DNA of 64,000 nt from Mycteria americana. Lineage: Eukaryota > Chordata > Aves > Ciconiiformes > Ciconiidae. Of this stretch, positions 34,985-46,796 are shown in pieces. The DNA lies in the NCBI RefSeq assembly GCF_035582795.1, contig NC_134366.1, positions 173,480,362 through 173,544,361 of the forward strand, given 5' to 3'. The notes beneath the pieces were generated by a model, which was not told the DNA's origin, did not search any database, and saw only the letters and a list, made by a program, of their open reading frames with translations. The position numbers and the translations under genes were made by a program. Numbering within the stretch: position 1 is the stretch's first letter; each line of letters starts with the position of its first letter.

Positions 34985-35630
34985 TAAAGGTCTGAAAGTT
35001 AATTACATTCCAACAGGTTTTGTGAAAATTAGTGCCACAGCAGGGCTGAAGTAGCTCAGTTGGGAGAGCGTTAGACTGAAGATCTAAAGGTCCCTGGTTC
35101 AATCCCGGGCTTCAGCAGTGTTTTCCTGTAGGTTTTTTGTGCCTAATGCTGGGCTCTTCAGTACAAGAGAGATATGGAGCTACTGAAGAGACTCCAGTAA
35201 AAGGTCGTGAAGATGATGAAGGGACTGGAACATCTCTCCTATGAGGAAAGGCTGAGAGAGTTGTTCAGCCTGGAGAAGAAAAGTAGCAGGGGATATCCTA
35301 TCAATGTATATGAGTACCTGAAGGGAGGGTGCAAAGAGGACAGAGCTAGGGTCTTTTCAGTGGTCCCCAGTGACAGGACAAGGGGCAATGGGCACAAAAT
35401 GCAACACAGGAGATTCCCTCTGAACATCAGGAAATATTTTTTACTGTGATGGTGACTGAGCACTGGCACAGGTTGCTCAGAGAGGTTGTGGAGTCTTCAT
35501 CCTTGTGGATATTCAAAAGCTGCCTGGACATGGTCCTGGGCAACTGGCTGTTGGTGTCCTTGCTTGAGCAGGGGGTTGGACCAGGTGACCTCCAGAGGTC
35601 CCTTCCAACCTCAACCATTCTGAGTCTATG
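34985..35630 (+). mobile_element. Composite repeat: leader + tRNA-Phe + CR1 3' tail (copy A)
   Basis: The order is a ~60-bp leader (34985-35044), a complete tRNA-Phe-like sequence (35045-35117), a ~30-bp linker starting with TTTT, then a CR1 3' region from about 35150 (GCTGGGCTCTTCAGTACAAG) to the CR1 end near 35630 (CAACCATTCTGAGTCTATGA). A second copy at 46797-47223 shares leader, tRNA, linker and CR1 in the same order, in the opposite orientation. The similarity stops near the CR1 3' end and at the start of the leader in both copies. That pattern suggests a mobile composite rather than a chance neighbour, although a limited duplication is possible. I do not recognise a named avian SINE family with this head. 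Confidence 0.65.
35045..35117 (+). tRNA. tRNA-Phe (GAA), repeat-embedded copy A
   Basis: A 73-nt cloverleaf: acceptor stem GCTGAAG/CTTCAGC fully paired, D-arm GCTCAGTTGGGAGAGC, anticodon GAA at 35078-35080, T-arm CCTGG-TTCAATC-CCGGG, discriminator A. A TTTT Pol III stop follows at 35121-35124. Compared with the canonical vertebrate tRNA-Phe (GCCGAAA...TTTCGGC), pairs 3-70 and 7-66 have both changed with compensation, and T-loop position 57 is A. The fold and the A and B boxes look intact, so expression is possible. Its place inside a repeated composite makes a retroposed or repeat-borne copy equally likely. Confidence 0.8.
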
Positions 35631-35904
35631 AAACAGGGACATAGATTTACAGTTCAAGAGCTTCAGCAAAAATAGTGATAAAAGGTGGGGTTTTTTGTTG
35701 TTCACACAACCTTCAACTGCCTGTTCCTAGTCCTATGTCATGGAGTGCCCCATAAAGAGGTAGCAATGTTGACCAACTGGTGTATGGGGCCATGCAGGAA
35801 ATCAAAAGTCTGATTTAGGAAAAGGAAAAATACCCTGTCAAAAAGAGTTAATTTTAGTCTGCATCACAACTGGCCTTGAAGCAATTCCTCTCCCTAAAAT
35901 TTGT

Positions 35905-36130
35905 CTTTTTCCAGGCTGAAGAGTTTCGGTGTATCTACCTGTTGCTTATAGAGAAACAGCTCCAGACCTCTGATGAAGCTTCCTACTCTTTCTTGAACCT
36001 TTTCTGTTCTTACGCTGACCTTTATAAAATGATAGTGTTCAATGTGTAGGCACCCCAAAGAGTTCTATGACTGAGTAACTGTGGTTTGTGTTTTGTTCTC
36101 CAACCCTTTCTGACTAATTCCTGACCTGTG
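35905..36130 (-). mobile_element. Ancient CR1/L3-type LINE fragment
   Basis: The plus strand reads as antisense CR1: CTTTTTCCAGGCTGAAGAGT, then TTTCTTGAACCTTTTCTGTTC, then AATGTGTAGGCACC and a final segment like CCAACCCTTTCTGACTAATTCC. The order is that of old sauropsid CR1 elements. It is highly diverged, with no usable frame. It is the same class as the fragment at 32190-32640 but covers a region further from the CR1 3' end. Confidence 0.6.
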
Positions 36131-36134
36131 GAGT

Positions 36135-38985
36135 CCTTCAGGCAAACAGCAGAGACAAGATCTGAATTGCCAGTTCATCTCCCAAAAAAAGAAGTGAGAA
36201 GCAGTGAACCTTTGACTATTGATTTCTCAAAGATCAACCCCAATACTCATCCGGTCTCTCCTCTATAATAGGGCAGAGACCTCTTTTTTCTCCTTTTCAT
36301 TCTGGCGGTGCTCTTTAATCTCTGGATGTAACTCTATCAGATCCTGCAGTACTTCCAGGAGATGACTTCCCTGATCAAGATGTGCATAACGACTTGTGCG
36401 TAAGTCAATGACATCATGACCTGCTTAAGGCTTGAAGAGACACCATAGGTACTGCTGGGAAAATGCCTCTATCAACAGCCACCACCCACTAGCAGTAGGG
36501 CCAGAACATGCATTGCCCTCCTGCATAGCTCAGGAATTATAAGTTGCTCACCCATCACTGCAAACCTGACGTACTCAGGCAGGATCCTCTGGCTCAAGGA
36601 TGCACCAAGTAGAAAACACCTTCCCTTTGACCCTTTACTCCTACTGTCTACGTCTTCATCTAAATTGGGAATGAGTTTCCTGGTCCCCAAACTGGATAAG
36701 TGTAGGTCAGAACCCCCTGCACGCTTCATGTGCAGGATTAAATTATATAAAATTTGGTATATGCCTGGGCCCTCATTTTCTTATGAAAACAGACCTCAGG
36801 CAGTTGTATATGTACATCCCAGGCATTGCTCTCAGCTTTAAGAACAGCTTACACACTGTGGCTATGCTGAACTGCTCTGACCTTGTCTACCACACTGGAG
36901 AAATGCAGCCTTGGGTCCTAAGGGCAGCAGCAAATCAGATACCAGATGCACAGATAGTGAGTCAGAGAGCAGTGGGATGGCACAGGTTTAACGTTCAAGC
37001 AGTCCTGCTAAACAATATTTTGACCTGGTGCTAGACTCATGGTTTAACAAGCGTGCTGGAAGGCTAAGTAAGGTCAGCGCTTGGGCTTGATCATTGCCCT
37101 GTGCTCCTGCACACTGCTTAAATGTGCCAACTCGTGCTCTCCCAGGCAATGTCCAGATACAGTTCAGGGGATAACAGGGGGCAGGAACCATTCCCAAGAG
37201 GTGATTTGGACATAACGAATCTATTTCTGATAAGGTGGTGGGGGAAAGAGATTTTAGCACCATGATAGGTGTGCCCTACCAGATGGCCTTAGTCCCATCA
37301 AGCAGGACAGACCAGTTGTCTTTGCTTTCGGCACTATAACTCTCCCTGAAGAGGGCTTGGTGTTTCCATCACTTGGTGGGCCACCAGCACCCTTATCTCA
37401 GGCAGTCTAGAGGGTCTGCCACAATGAAGATAAGATAAGCATTTGGAGTAGAGCTTTATTATGGATTGCTGAACAGATAAACCACAGCCAGCTGAGGAAA
37501 TCCCTGAACTTAAAACAGTCAATAGGGCTGGAAGAGATTTTTGGGGGAATATCATGTGCATTTGCCCTGTTCTTACTCCTTCCTGGGTTCATGGACAGTA
37601 CTGGAGGATGCGTGACCTAAGCTGGCACTGTTGTTCACGTGGAGGTGCTAGTGACTGCTTGGCTTGCTCACCTCTAACACGGCTGCAGTCCAGCACAAGG
37701 AGGTAGCTGCAATCAAATTGCTTTGAAGCCTGATCCACAGCTGTGGGAAGGCAAAGGAAAGGCTCCCACTGATGCAATCAGGCCCTCAAGTTCACACTGC
37801 AGGACATAAAGAAATCCCCAGAGACCATAATGCAGTGACGCCAGAAGTGATGAGAGCAGCTTATTTTCCGGCTCCTTCTCCCGACGACCTGGTCCCCTCC
37901 TGGCTGAAACAGCTTTGACTCAAGCCTCAGTGGCAAAAGTTGCCAAGGTTCCTTGTGTTTGGCTCAAAGAAGGGTTAAAAGCGGCCCCGCGCTCTGTGGT
38001 GCTTGCTCACCGGGAGGCGGCGAGGGAAGGTGCAGGATGAATAATGGTGGTGGGAGGCAGGCAGCGTGGGGGCGGCTGCCCTGCCAGCACCTTCACCCAG
38101 CCCACACACATGGACTGGGAGGAGGGAGAGCTCCCTCCTCTCACCGCCGTTCATGTCCCTTCGGAACCGGGGCCCCCACATTGATCAATCAGCGCATGTC
38201 AAACCCCGATAATCGCCTCTTCCTGAGCCTCAGCACAGCGCTGCTCCAGCCCGCAGCTCTCCCCCACAAATGCTCGCAGCTCTGCCAGTGCCCTTCAGCT
38301 CTGATTTTCTGCTTTTTCTAGTGATTTCTGCCTTTCTCTTAATCGCTTCAGTCCCAATTTGCTGCTGCTGTCTTTCTCCCCTATTCTTGTGACACCTCTC
38401 TCCACCTTTCCCACTGAGAGCGCGCTGGCATGGATCGGTCTGCACACATCCACCCTGACCGCACAGCACCAGAGCTGTATCTCACTGCTGCTGAGATGAG
38501 AGAGCCTGCACTGAAACATCAGTAAATGGGAAATCCTCAGCAGGAGCTTAAAACCCTTTCCTCCAGAGAAAAAAAAAAAAAAAAAGGTACATAGGAAAAA
38601 AACCCTGCAAGGCATGTGGTCACTGTAGGAGCATGACTGGGTCTATTTTTTAGTACGCCTGGGAAAGTTCCCACTGAAAGTACTGAATGCAGATCACACC
38701 AGGGGTTACTGCATATGCAGTGCTTGCTTGGTTGTGTTTTATGAGGTCTGACAGAAGACCCCAGACCTCTGATTTTTAGTCACTGTGGATCACTGCTGCA
38801 GTGTCAATATAGCTGCCCTGATGAAAAGATCATGGGGTGAGGCATGCATGGTCCCAGCATCACCTTCTCTATTTTGCTGATTGTTTTTGTGATAGTTTGC
38901 GTTCCTATGGAGTTCTTCTGCTATTGCTTTCTTTTTATGTTCTTGTAGGACCTACTGTAATATATGGGCTAATTGGACTGCATGT
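36135..38985. other. Intergenic DNA with a GC-richer block at 37860-38480
   Basis: No gene was recognised. The block 37860-38480 is richer in CpG than its surroundings (CGGCCCCGCG, GGAGGCGGCGAGG, GTTCATGTCCCTTCGGAACC) and contains TTGATCAATCAGC. It could be a distal CpG-rich regulatory element or an unrecognised promoter. An A18 tract lies at about 38568-38585. Confidence 0.35.
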
Positions 38986-38989
38986 CTGC

Positions 38990-39145
38990 TTTGTCCTTTG
39001 CTCTGCAAATGCCTAGCTTGAGGACAAGGCAATTCTTTTATTCATGCCTCAGTTTCACCCATCAGAAAATTGGGCAAAGTACTCCAGAGCTGCTTTGAAA
39101 AGTGCTCTGAGATCTGACGGAGAGAGCTAGCCATGACAGAGACAG
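38990..39145 (+). mobile_element. MIR-like tRNA-derived SINE remnant
   Basis: The phrase GCCTCAGTTTCACCCATCAG followed by AAAATTGGGCAAAG and GCTTTGAAAAGTGCTCTGAG matches the MIR core and 3' region found across amniotes. Divergence is substantial, as expected for an element of this age. Similar but shorter MIR-core echoes occur at 45815-45860 (minus), 54730-54765 (plus) and about 57525-57620 (plus). Confidence 0.45.
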
Positions 39146-41290
39146 ACAACACACACAGACAATAAAAGATATTGCCAGCTCTAAAGATTAATTTTCTAAA
39201 TTACATGGCAGCTACAAGATGAGGAAAAGAAAGGATTATTATTTGCACGCCATGGGAGCAATAATCCTGCGATTACTACTCCAAGCATAAAGACATTAAG
39301 GCTTGGTTTGTGCTGCAGTGCAGAGCTCTTGGAGGTGTAGCAGTACTATGCCATGAACAGAAGCTTGTGTGCGGTCGTAAAGGTAACACACGCTTTTGTG
39401 CAACTGTGTAGAGTCCAGACTGTGATGAAGACCACCTGTGCTCGTATTGAGATGCACCCTGCAGTCCTTGAAGCAGTGGGTGCGCAGAAGCTGCCATCCA
39501 GACCCTATGACAGCAGATTAGTTCTGTGGGTGTTCAGCCCTGCCCTTTCTCAGCCCATCTGAGCCAGTGAGGTTGGCCTCTGACATCTTGGCAGCTGAAA
39601 TTTGAATCATGCTCTGAGGCACCAACTCTCCCCATTGACTTTAGAAGGAGCCTAGGGTAACCGAGGTCTTTCCTGCATTAAATACCTAAAACTGAGGAGA
39701 AGTTCTGCCCCAAGGAGCCTTGGGCAGCGGTCCATGACCTGGGAGCCAACTCTTCACCATCCGTTGGGGAGTCCAGCTGTTCCTAAGAGCTCAGCTGAAC
39801 TGTCAGCTTTTCCAAAAACTGAGCTTAGAGCTACAAAGCCATCCCTGCCTGCCTTTTGCAGTGGGAGCTGCTTGGATTTTGAAAGGCACAGCGTCCTAGT
39901 TCACCTGGTGAACTTGATGTTGTGCATGACTTATACATTGTTGGTCTAGATAGCGGATATGAGGATCAGGGCAGTTCTTCCATTCAGGATGTCCTAAAAT
40001 AGGGTTTGATCATGTGCCATACAAAAAAAAAAAAAAAAAAGGAGAAAGACAGAAATTCCTTTTTCAGATGCAGCAACTGTCCAGGACCTGCTCTGAACAC
40101 TGAACGCTAAAACTGGAGAGTAACAAAATGTTTTTTGGATCCAGCTCAGTTCCTTAGAGGTACTAAAGTAAATAGACAGTCAAAGTACCTTTGAAGGGTC
40201 TTGGCTTTAGTATCTATGGCTGATTAATTAATTGCAATTTAGATTGTTTTTTGGGCTGTTAAGTGTTTGGGCTGTTAACTTCTGGGGCAACGGGCTATCC
40301 TTTATTTTCGGTTTGAATAGCGAAGTCTAATTTTATTTGTGACTGCAGGGTGTTAGTGGAGGAAAAGGAAAGAACATGAAGCACTGCTCATTACGAGTGG
40401 AAGTAGGCTATTTAAATATGCAAACTGTGTTCAAAAAAGCCCAGAGAAAGAGGGCTGTGGAGCTCCTGCTGTCGCTTATGAGATACGGAGATTTTTTCAT
40501 CTCCCTGCCCCGGGTGGGATTCAGTCTGGGGCAAGAGTGAATACTCTTCTGTCAGCCTTTGGGAGCACCCAGGAGGTGACAGACTGGGGAGAGTTTGGTA
40601 GTCCATGCAGAAGGGTGGGTGGATTTCAGTTTGGTTCCCAACAAGCATTTGCAGCACAGAAAACATCCTCGGCAAAGCTCTGCAAATTCAAGAAAGTAGT
40701 TAATGTAAAAAGTACAAGAATCAAGTACAGGAGTGATTTTAATTACTAGATAGTATGTAAGGCTTTAAACTACACTTATATCATCTTTTTAAGCTACTTG
40801 ACTTGTGCCACATGGGTTGGAAACTTCTCTTTTGCTTCGGTCTGAGGAAATTCAACCATGGCCTATAATCCCTCATTATAAGCAATTGGAAATGTCTAGA
40901 AGAAAGCCTGCCCTGCTGAGTTTTTTCATGGAAAAAAAAAAGCAGAACTGGGACCACTGCAAGTCCCAGGCAAGCAGAAAACAGATAAAATTAAAAATGA
41001 ACAGACAGTAGAAACAAATGCAAAAACATCTTTCTAATGCGCAGTTTCACTGGCCATGGTCAGAAGATGCTGGACAGGTCTCTCATCCCCCAGGGATTTT
41101 GGTGGAGTTGATTCCAGGCTCCCAGTTCTTTCACCCTGACACGGGGAAACTCCTCGAGTCATTTTGAGTCAGTGTCTCTGCCTCCGATATTTTCATGCCA
41201 GCCTGGTTACGTGGGTGATTCTCTGCTCTAGTTTTCAAGCAGAAGTTCTCACAAATTGACAGAGGAGGCTTTGGCACCTCCGCATGAGGA

Positions 41291-41318
41291 GTGAGAGAGA
41301 AGGAGAGAGAGAGAGAAG
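41291..41318. repeat. GA-rich simple repeat
   Basis: Imperfect (GA)n sequence with one interruption. Low-complexity DNA that is purine-rich on the plus strand. Confidence 0.8.
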
Positions 41319-42838
41319 TACATGGAGGAGGAGGAGAAATGAAATGGGCTTTTGAAAACCATAAAATTAGCATAGAAAACAGCGGCAGCTTTTCTTTACT
41401 CGGACCGAGTGAGAGGCAGTAGAGTTGCCTGCTGATTTTAAAGCCACCCCATTACAGATCCTGATGGGTGGCCACAGATGTGCTGAATTGCCTGTTGCTT
41501 GAGGGAAGCTAGTTTTGCAGCTACAGCGCCAGCCTGAAAGCTTGCAAAGCAGAGTTCAGACTTTACCTTGGCTACAGATTTGCCATACAAGCTCCCTAGT
41601 GTTGGAGCCAATAAGAAAAAAAAAAAAAAGGCAAGCATATGTGGATAAAACCAGGACTAGAAGGCTTGCAAAGCCCTTGAAAGTGCGGGTTTTTTTTCAA
41701 CCCAAGGATTTTTAGGCCTTAAGGTCTCAAATCATCACCTCTAGCTTTAAACATTCAACTGAAGTTTCTAAGTTAAGAGCTCTTTTTTTTCCTGACCTCT
41801 CAGTATAGTCAGTAGAGGTAAAAATCAGCTCCTTTGTAATTTCAGTTCTTCCCTGGGGAAAGATCTGTTAGCTCAGGGTTTGGAGAGGCAGTCAGCTTTC
41901 CCCCCTAAATAGATTAGCACCTCTCAGCTGCTTGGTATTTCTGGAGCAAATGTGAGGTACCCACACACAACCTTAGCCCTACCATGTGCTCAGGCAACAC
42001 AAATTACCTTGTATTTGTTACAGACCGCAATTCATAGGCACACAGCTCTTGCAGCTCAACTCAAGTGTTAGAGCACTTGGCTTGTAAGGTTTGCATAATT
42101 GTACCTACACTACCCTTAGGAAAGGGTCTTAGCATCTAGGAAATATAAATCCTGAGCCTCTGATAGCTCTCTGGAACTGAAGTCACTCCAGGAGATGAGC
42201 TTCTAAAGCCAGACTTTCAGCTCTCTTGATCCTGGCCAGCACCAGCCATTGAGTCTGCAACAGGACAGAGAGAGCATTTGTTTCTAGCTCAGGACTAAGT
42301 CCTTACCAAATTCATGGATGGCATGTGGTCACCCAAGAAGATAAGGGAGCTTTTATTTCCTCAAGTCTTCTCAGCTGTGGTTGGCTGAGAAGTGGCAGTA
42401 CAGAAAATCTTTTTCCTGCCAGCCCTGTAAAGGTTCCTGCGTTGGTGCGCGACAGGGGAAACACAGTGACACAGTACAGCAGGAGCCTGGAGCTGCATGC
42501 TAGGACCTTCCCAAAGATTTTTTTCCAGGGGAGCAGGACCCGACATCAAGAGATCATACCTCTAGAAACATACAAACAGCTTGTGCATGTGCTAATAAGG
42601 AATCCAATTGACACATGTAGGAATGAGGTGCCAGCATCCCTGGCATGACCTGTGAGAACCTCAGCTATGAGTGGTGGGAAGTGAGCCATGACTTCCCCAG
42701 GTGGGTCAAACATGTCCTCTTGGAGGAGACAAAACATAAACAAGGCAAAAAAATGAGATGGGAGATGTCATGAGAAGGAGGCAAAACACTGCAGACATCT
42801 CAACACCTGCAAATATGCCTATAGCCATCTGCAGCATT

Positions 42839-42863
42839 AATCCCCCAGCACTGCTGGGGGATT
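42839..42863. repeat. Perfect inverted repeat (12-bp arms, 1-bp centre)
   Basis: AATCCCCCAGCA and TGCTGGGGGATT are exact reverse complements around a single C. The GC-rich arms would give a stable hairpin of about 10 bp with a short loop. The flanks do not extend it into a pre-miRNA-length stem. Confidence 0.9.
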
Positions 42864-45800
42864 GTCCCATCCCAGAGCTGGCGGCAGTCTAGATAAATAG
42901 TTAAAAGATGCTCTTACACACTGTAGCCAAGTCAAGCAGTGTTTGCAAATGTGGAAGAGAGATTTCCTGAGGAATATGCGATAGATTTTTTAATCTAAAT
43001 GAGCTAAACATTCTGGATGATCCGTTCCCCTCTATAGCACATTGGTAAGGATGCTATCACACCTCTTTGAGCCCCCCTTGCCTCTCCCTTCTCCCATCTT
43101 ACATACTCCCAGATCAGGTTCAGTCCAGAAAGTCCCTCTCAAAATGCAGCCACGGTATTTCACAGGATCCCCCGTCCTCCTCTCACCTCCTCCAGGGAGA
43201 GCTTGCTTTCCCCTCCAGGTGAACTTTTCCCTTGCTGCCGTTCAGACTGGCTCCCTCTCGCAGGTGGGTGTACTCAGCCTGGAGCTGGCAGGCCAGCCGA
43301 GCTGCGGGGGCGGGCAGCACAGACAGCGAGCAAGTCAGTGCTCTAGAAATGTGTTACTAGTTATTCCTATTCCCTGCTGAAGGGTTGCTGCTGTCACTCC
43401 CAGGGACCACAACTTCTCTCCCATGTCCACCCCCACCCCGTGGCAGCCACCTTTGCCAGCTCATTTTATTGTTGTGGGGGACAGGAGAAGAACAGTTGGA
43501 AAGGGGTGGAGGACAGTCCAATGTAGAGTTGAAGAAAAGCTGAAAATGAGATTATGGATCTTTTTCCCTCCCTGCCATGTCTTTTCATGAAACTGCTCGC
43601 TTTTAATGAAGCTTTCCAGAGGCTAGTCTGAGAGCAGACCAACTACACCCATACACAGCCTGTCCAGTGAGCATGCACATAACTGGGATTCGAGTGAATG
43701 TGGGTCTCTATGTGAATACAGGAAGGGAAGAAAGAGGCCCTTAAATCAGTTCAACTTGGTGGAGATTGGCTTGGAGGCACCTCTCTCTTGTCCCTACTTC
43801 CATGTGATGGCCACTTCTCTTGCCAAAATGAGCAAGGGCACCAGAATTATCTGCAACCAGTAACAGACTCCATCAACCAACAATGATCAAGAAAGAGTTT
43901 TAACTGTTTTAGGCAAAATCTGCGTGGACAGATGTATCAGGGTTATTAAACATGGTAACACCGAGGCAACTGACAGCTGAAGATGTCTCAGCACCTCTAG
44001 TTTTGGCAGCTGGTATAACCAAAGGAAAGGTTGTTCCATAGCTCCCTATATCAGAGATTTTCTCAAACCACCCTCTGCTGATTGACCCACGGTTTGATGG
44101 ACCTCTGGCCATCCATTCCACTCCTGTGGAGTCAAAGTTGTCTCTTTTAATGTTTTGTTATCAATTGGAGAGCTGGAATGGCTGGAGAACAAAACTGCAA
44201 AAAGAGCTTGCTCCCTAGTGAATAATGCGACCGAGTGTTGTTTCTCACTTTGCCCTCCCTAGAAATAACTAGCTGGAGGTGAAGGGCAAGGTCAGAGCTA
44301 CCTCCTTCCCTATTCCACTTGCTTACGGGATCTGACTCCCTCCTGACAGGTGGTTTGAGCCAGAATTATACCTATTCTGTAGGGATGGAGATCCCTTGAT
44401 GTAACCCACACTTCCATCCCATGTCACTGCCTACCATGGTCATGGGCTGATGCCAGCGAGAGTCAGGCATGTTAGTTTCTTCTAAGTAAGACTGAGAATT
44501 TATAGACAATAACATCCCACATTGGTCCTACCTTCCTATATCTCCTATGCCTGTTGTTGTTCTCTAAATCCTTCATCTTTGTCATGACGGGTTGATGACA
44601 TGGCAGTCTTCACATGACATTAATTAGTTTATGGATGACGGTACCACTGGATGCTTAAAGGTAAGCAAGCAGTGTCCAAGGGGAACTTTGGGCTACAATC
44701 TCAAAAGCAAAGAGGAATACAACAACTCCAAAAGTAGGCTAAAACCTAGGTGTTTCCCTGGGTTTTGTGGCTTATACAAGATCTCAGCTTTTCTTTAAAA
44801 AAATTTAAAAAAATTACTCAGGGAAGGAGAATGGAGAAGAGAAGGTTTTGATTCATCATGCCTTCTTCATCCACTTTGTTATGTCTAATGAAACCTGAGT
44901 ATCCTCAGTGTGACCAGCCACTGTGGCAACAGAGACGTTGTGCAGCAAAATGAAAATTAGGGATGGGAAGGTGGTTCCCAGCCACCGCGTGTTGTAAAAC
45001 CCTTCCTGGAATACCCACTCCAAGACTTCTCTGGCAGCTGTTGCCCTTCCTGAAGGACAGGAAAGAGCTCACTGAGAGCTGCTGTATACTGACTGGTAGA
45101 AAACTTTGAATTTACAGCTAGCACACATCCTTAACCAGCTTAAACACATGCCTTATAATGCTGCCTTCTAGCTCAACCACATATTCTTCATCCTTGGTGT
45201 TTATCTCCTCCAGATACACACAGACAATACTCAATCTCTCCTAGCCTTTGCCATGATAAGCAAAATGTTCCAAGTTTTTCTCATCTCCATTTATGTGATA
45301 GACTCCCTTTCCAGATGAATCCCAAAGTCCCTCTTGGCCATTTACAATGGTCTGTATCAGTGATGACCCAGGCTTCTGTAGTCTCTTACATCAACTCCAG
45401 TCTGTCATCCTCTTTCCTACACTATTTCCTCATTATTTACTTCATCTTTCGCTGTTCTTCTGAGATGAGCTGTCCTCTTCTTTCTTATCACCCCCCCCTT
45501 GGACCAACTTTGAGGTAAATTCACCTGAAAGTCATAGGAGTTCCTAAGGAACAGTCTCCTGAGCACAGCTCAATGACGCTGATGCCAGCATTATGAAGGC
45601 TGTGTTTTCCTGGATAGCATGACTGTTCATAGCTCTTGCAAATAAAAGGAATTAGAGAAAAAGAGGACTTGAGAGGTGTGTGAGTAATACAGCATCATCC
45701 GTGGGGACACGTGCTGGGATAACACACAAAAACAAGCTGAGAACACAGAGTACTTTCACCTGCAAGTTAACTCTTATCACACTTGGGGAAGGCAAGGGAA

Positions 45801-45930
45801 GGCAGGCGTCACTGCTACAGCTAGGGAAACTGAGGCACAGCGATGCAATTTGCACAGATCCTTCAGCTGGTTTGATGGAGAGCCTAAGCTAAGGCTACTT
45901 AGGCTTTGTTGTGGGTTGCAGCTGTCTGAA

Positions 45931-45961
45931 TTATGCAATAAAGCTTAATTTAATTGCATAA
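45931..45961. repeat. Inverted repeat with TTATGCAAT arms
   Basis: TTATGCAAT (45931-45939) and ATTGCATAA (45953-45961) are exact reverse complements separated by 13 bp. Each arm fits a C/EBP-type or POU-type half site (TGCAAT / ATGCAA-like), so the pair could be a symmetrical factor-binding site. No gene lies close by. Confidence 0.8.
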
Positions 45962-46796
45962 TAGGAAGACAAGACTATGAACTCCACCGATTACCTGGTA
46001 AAAAGACCCAGAGCAATTGGGTGTTCCAGTGCATTTGGACCTGTCCATGATGTCCCCAACTTGGCTCTTCCTCACCTCATTGCTCTTGCCCTCATTAACA
46101 GCCAACATCCCAGTGAAGCCTCTTCCCTTTCTTGTAGCCATTGTAGTATTGGCTCTAGGTCTTCTGTGGGGCTGCCCTTGAGTCTGCTCCAGGACCACCT
46201 GACCAAGGCTGAACACCAAGAGCACTCTGCTACCCAAGGACATAGTCACAGCAAAGTGATCTCCATTTGCACAGAGCTGGCATCCGTTCCACCCGCTGAC
46301 TTTCCCACCTCCAAAGAAGGCTGTAGCTCAGCGAGGGGAACAAACATACCATAGAAGAGAAGCAATCTCTGCCAAGCGCTGCAGAAATGGGACACAGATG
46401 GTGTCTTAAATGAGAACGGAAGTTTATTTGGGGGCTCTGCGCGTGACGTAGTGTTGCAGATCTTGCAACAGATGACAGACACTAGGATTTCAGAGCGGGT
46501 GATGAGATAATTTTGAAGCAGTCTCTGTCCACAGAGCTATTAGCTTATCTGAAAAAGGGAAAAAGTTGAACTCAATAAACGGTTCTGTAAGGATAGGAAT
46601 GTATAAACCTGCTTTTATTTATATGTCTTCTGATACCCTAATCTTAATCACAGCTGTTTGTTGACTCGTTGGTCAGCCTGTAGGGTTGTGTTGATTGGCC
46701 AGGTGGCCACTACTAATGGAAATACATGAGGATGACATTAGCCTTGCTTTTCCCTGTTGTAGACATAAACTTGAGTCTTTCTCCACTACACACAGA

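Larger units (their letters stand above)
39150..46790. other. Intergenic DNA, no gene recognised
   Basis: No coding exon or RNA gene was recognised over about 7.6 kb. Small items are A-tracts near 40023-40040 and 41616-41630, a GA-rich stretch at 41291-41318, a hairpin at 42839-42863, an inverted repeat at 45931-45961 and a MIR-like core at 45815-45860. Open frames of up to 125 codons (45977-46354) have no domain and overlap antisense frames. Confidence 0.35.

Noticed and set aside
45977-46354. 125-codon plus-strand open frame
   Set aside because: Overlaps a 99-codon antisense frame and contains no recognisable motif or protein-like pattern.
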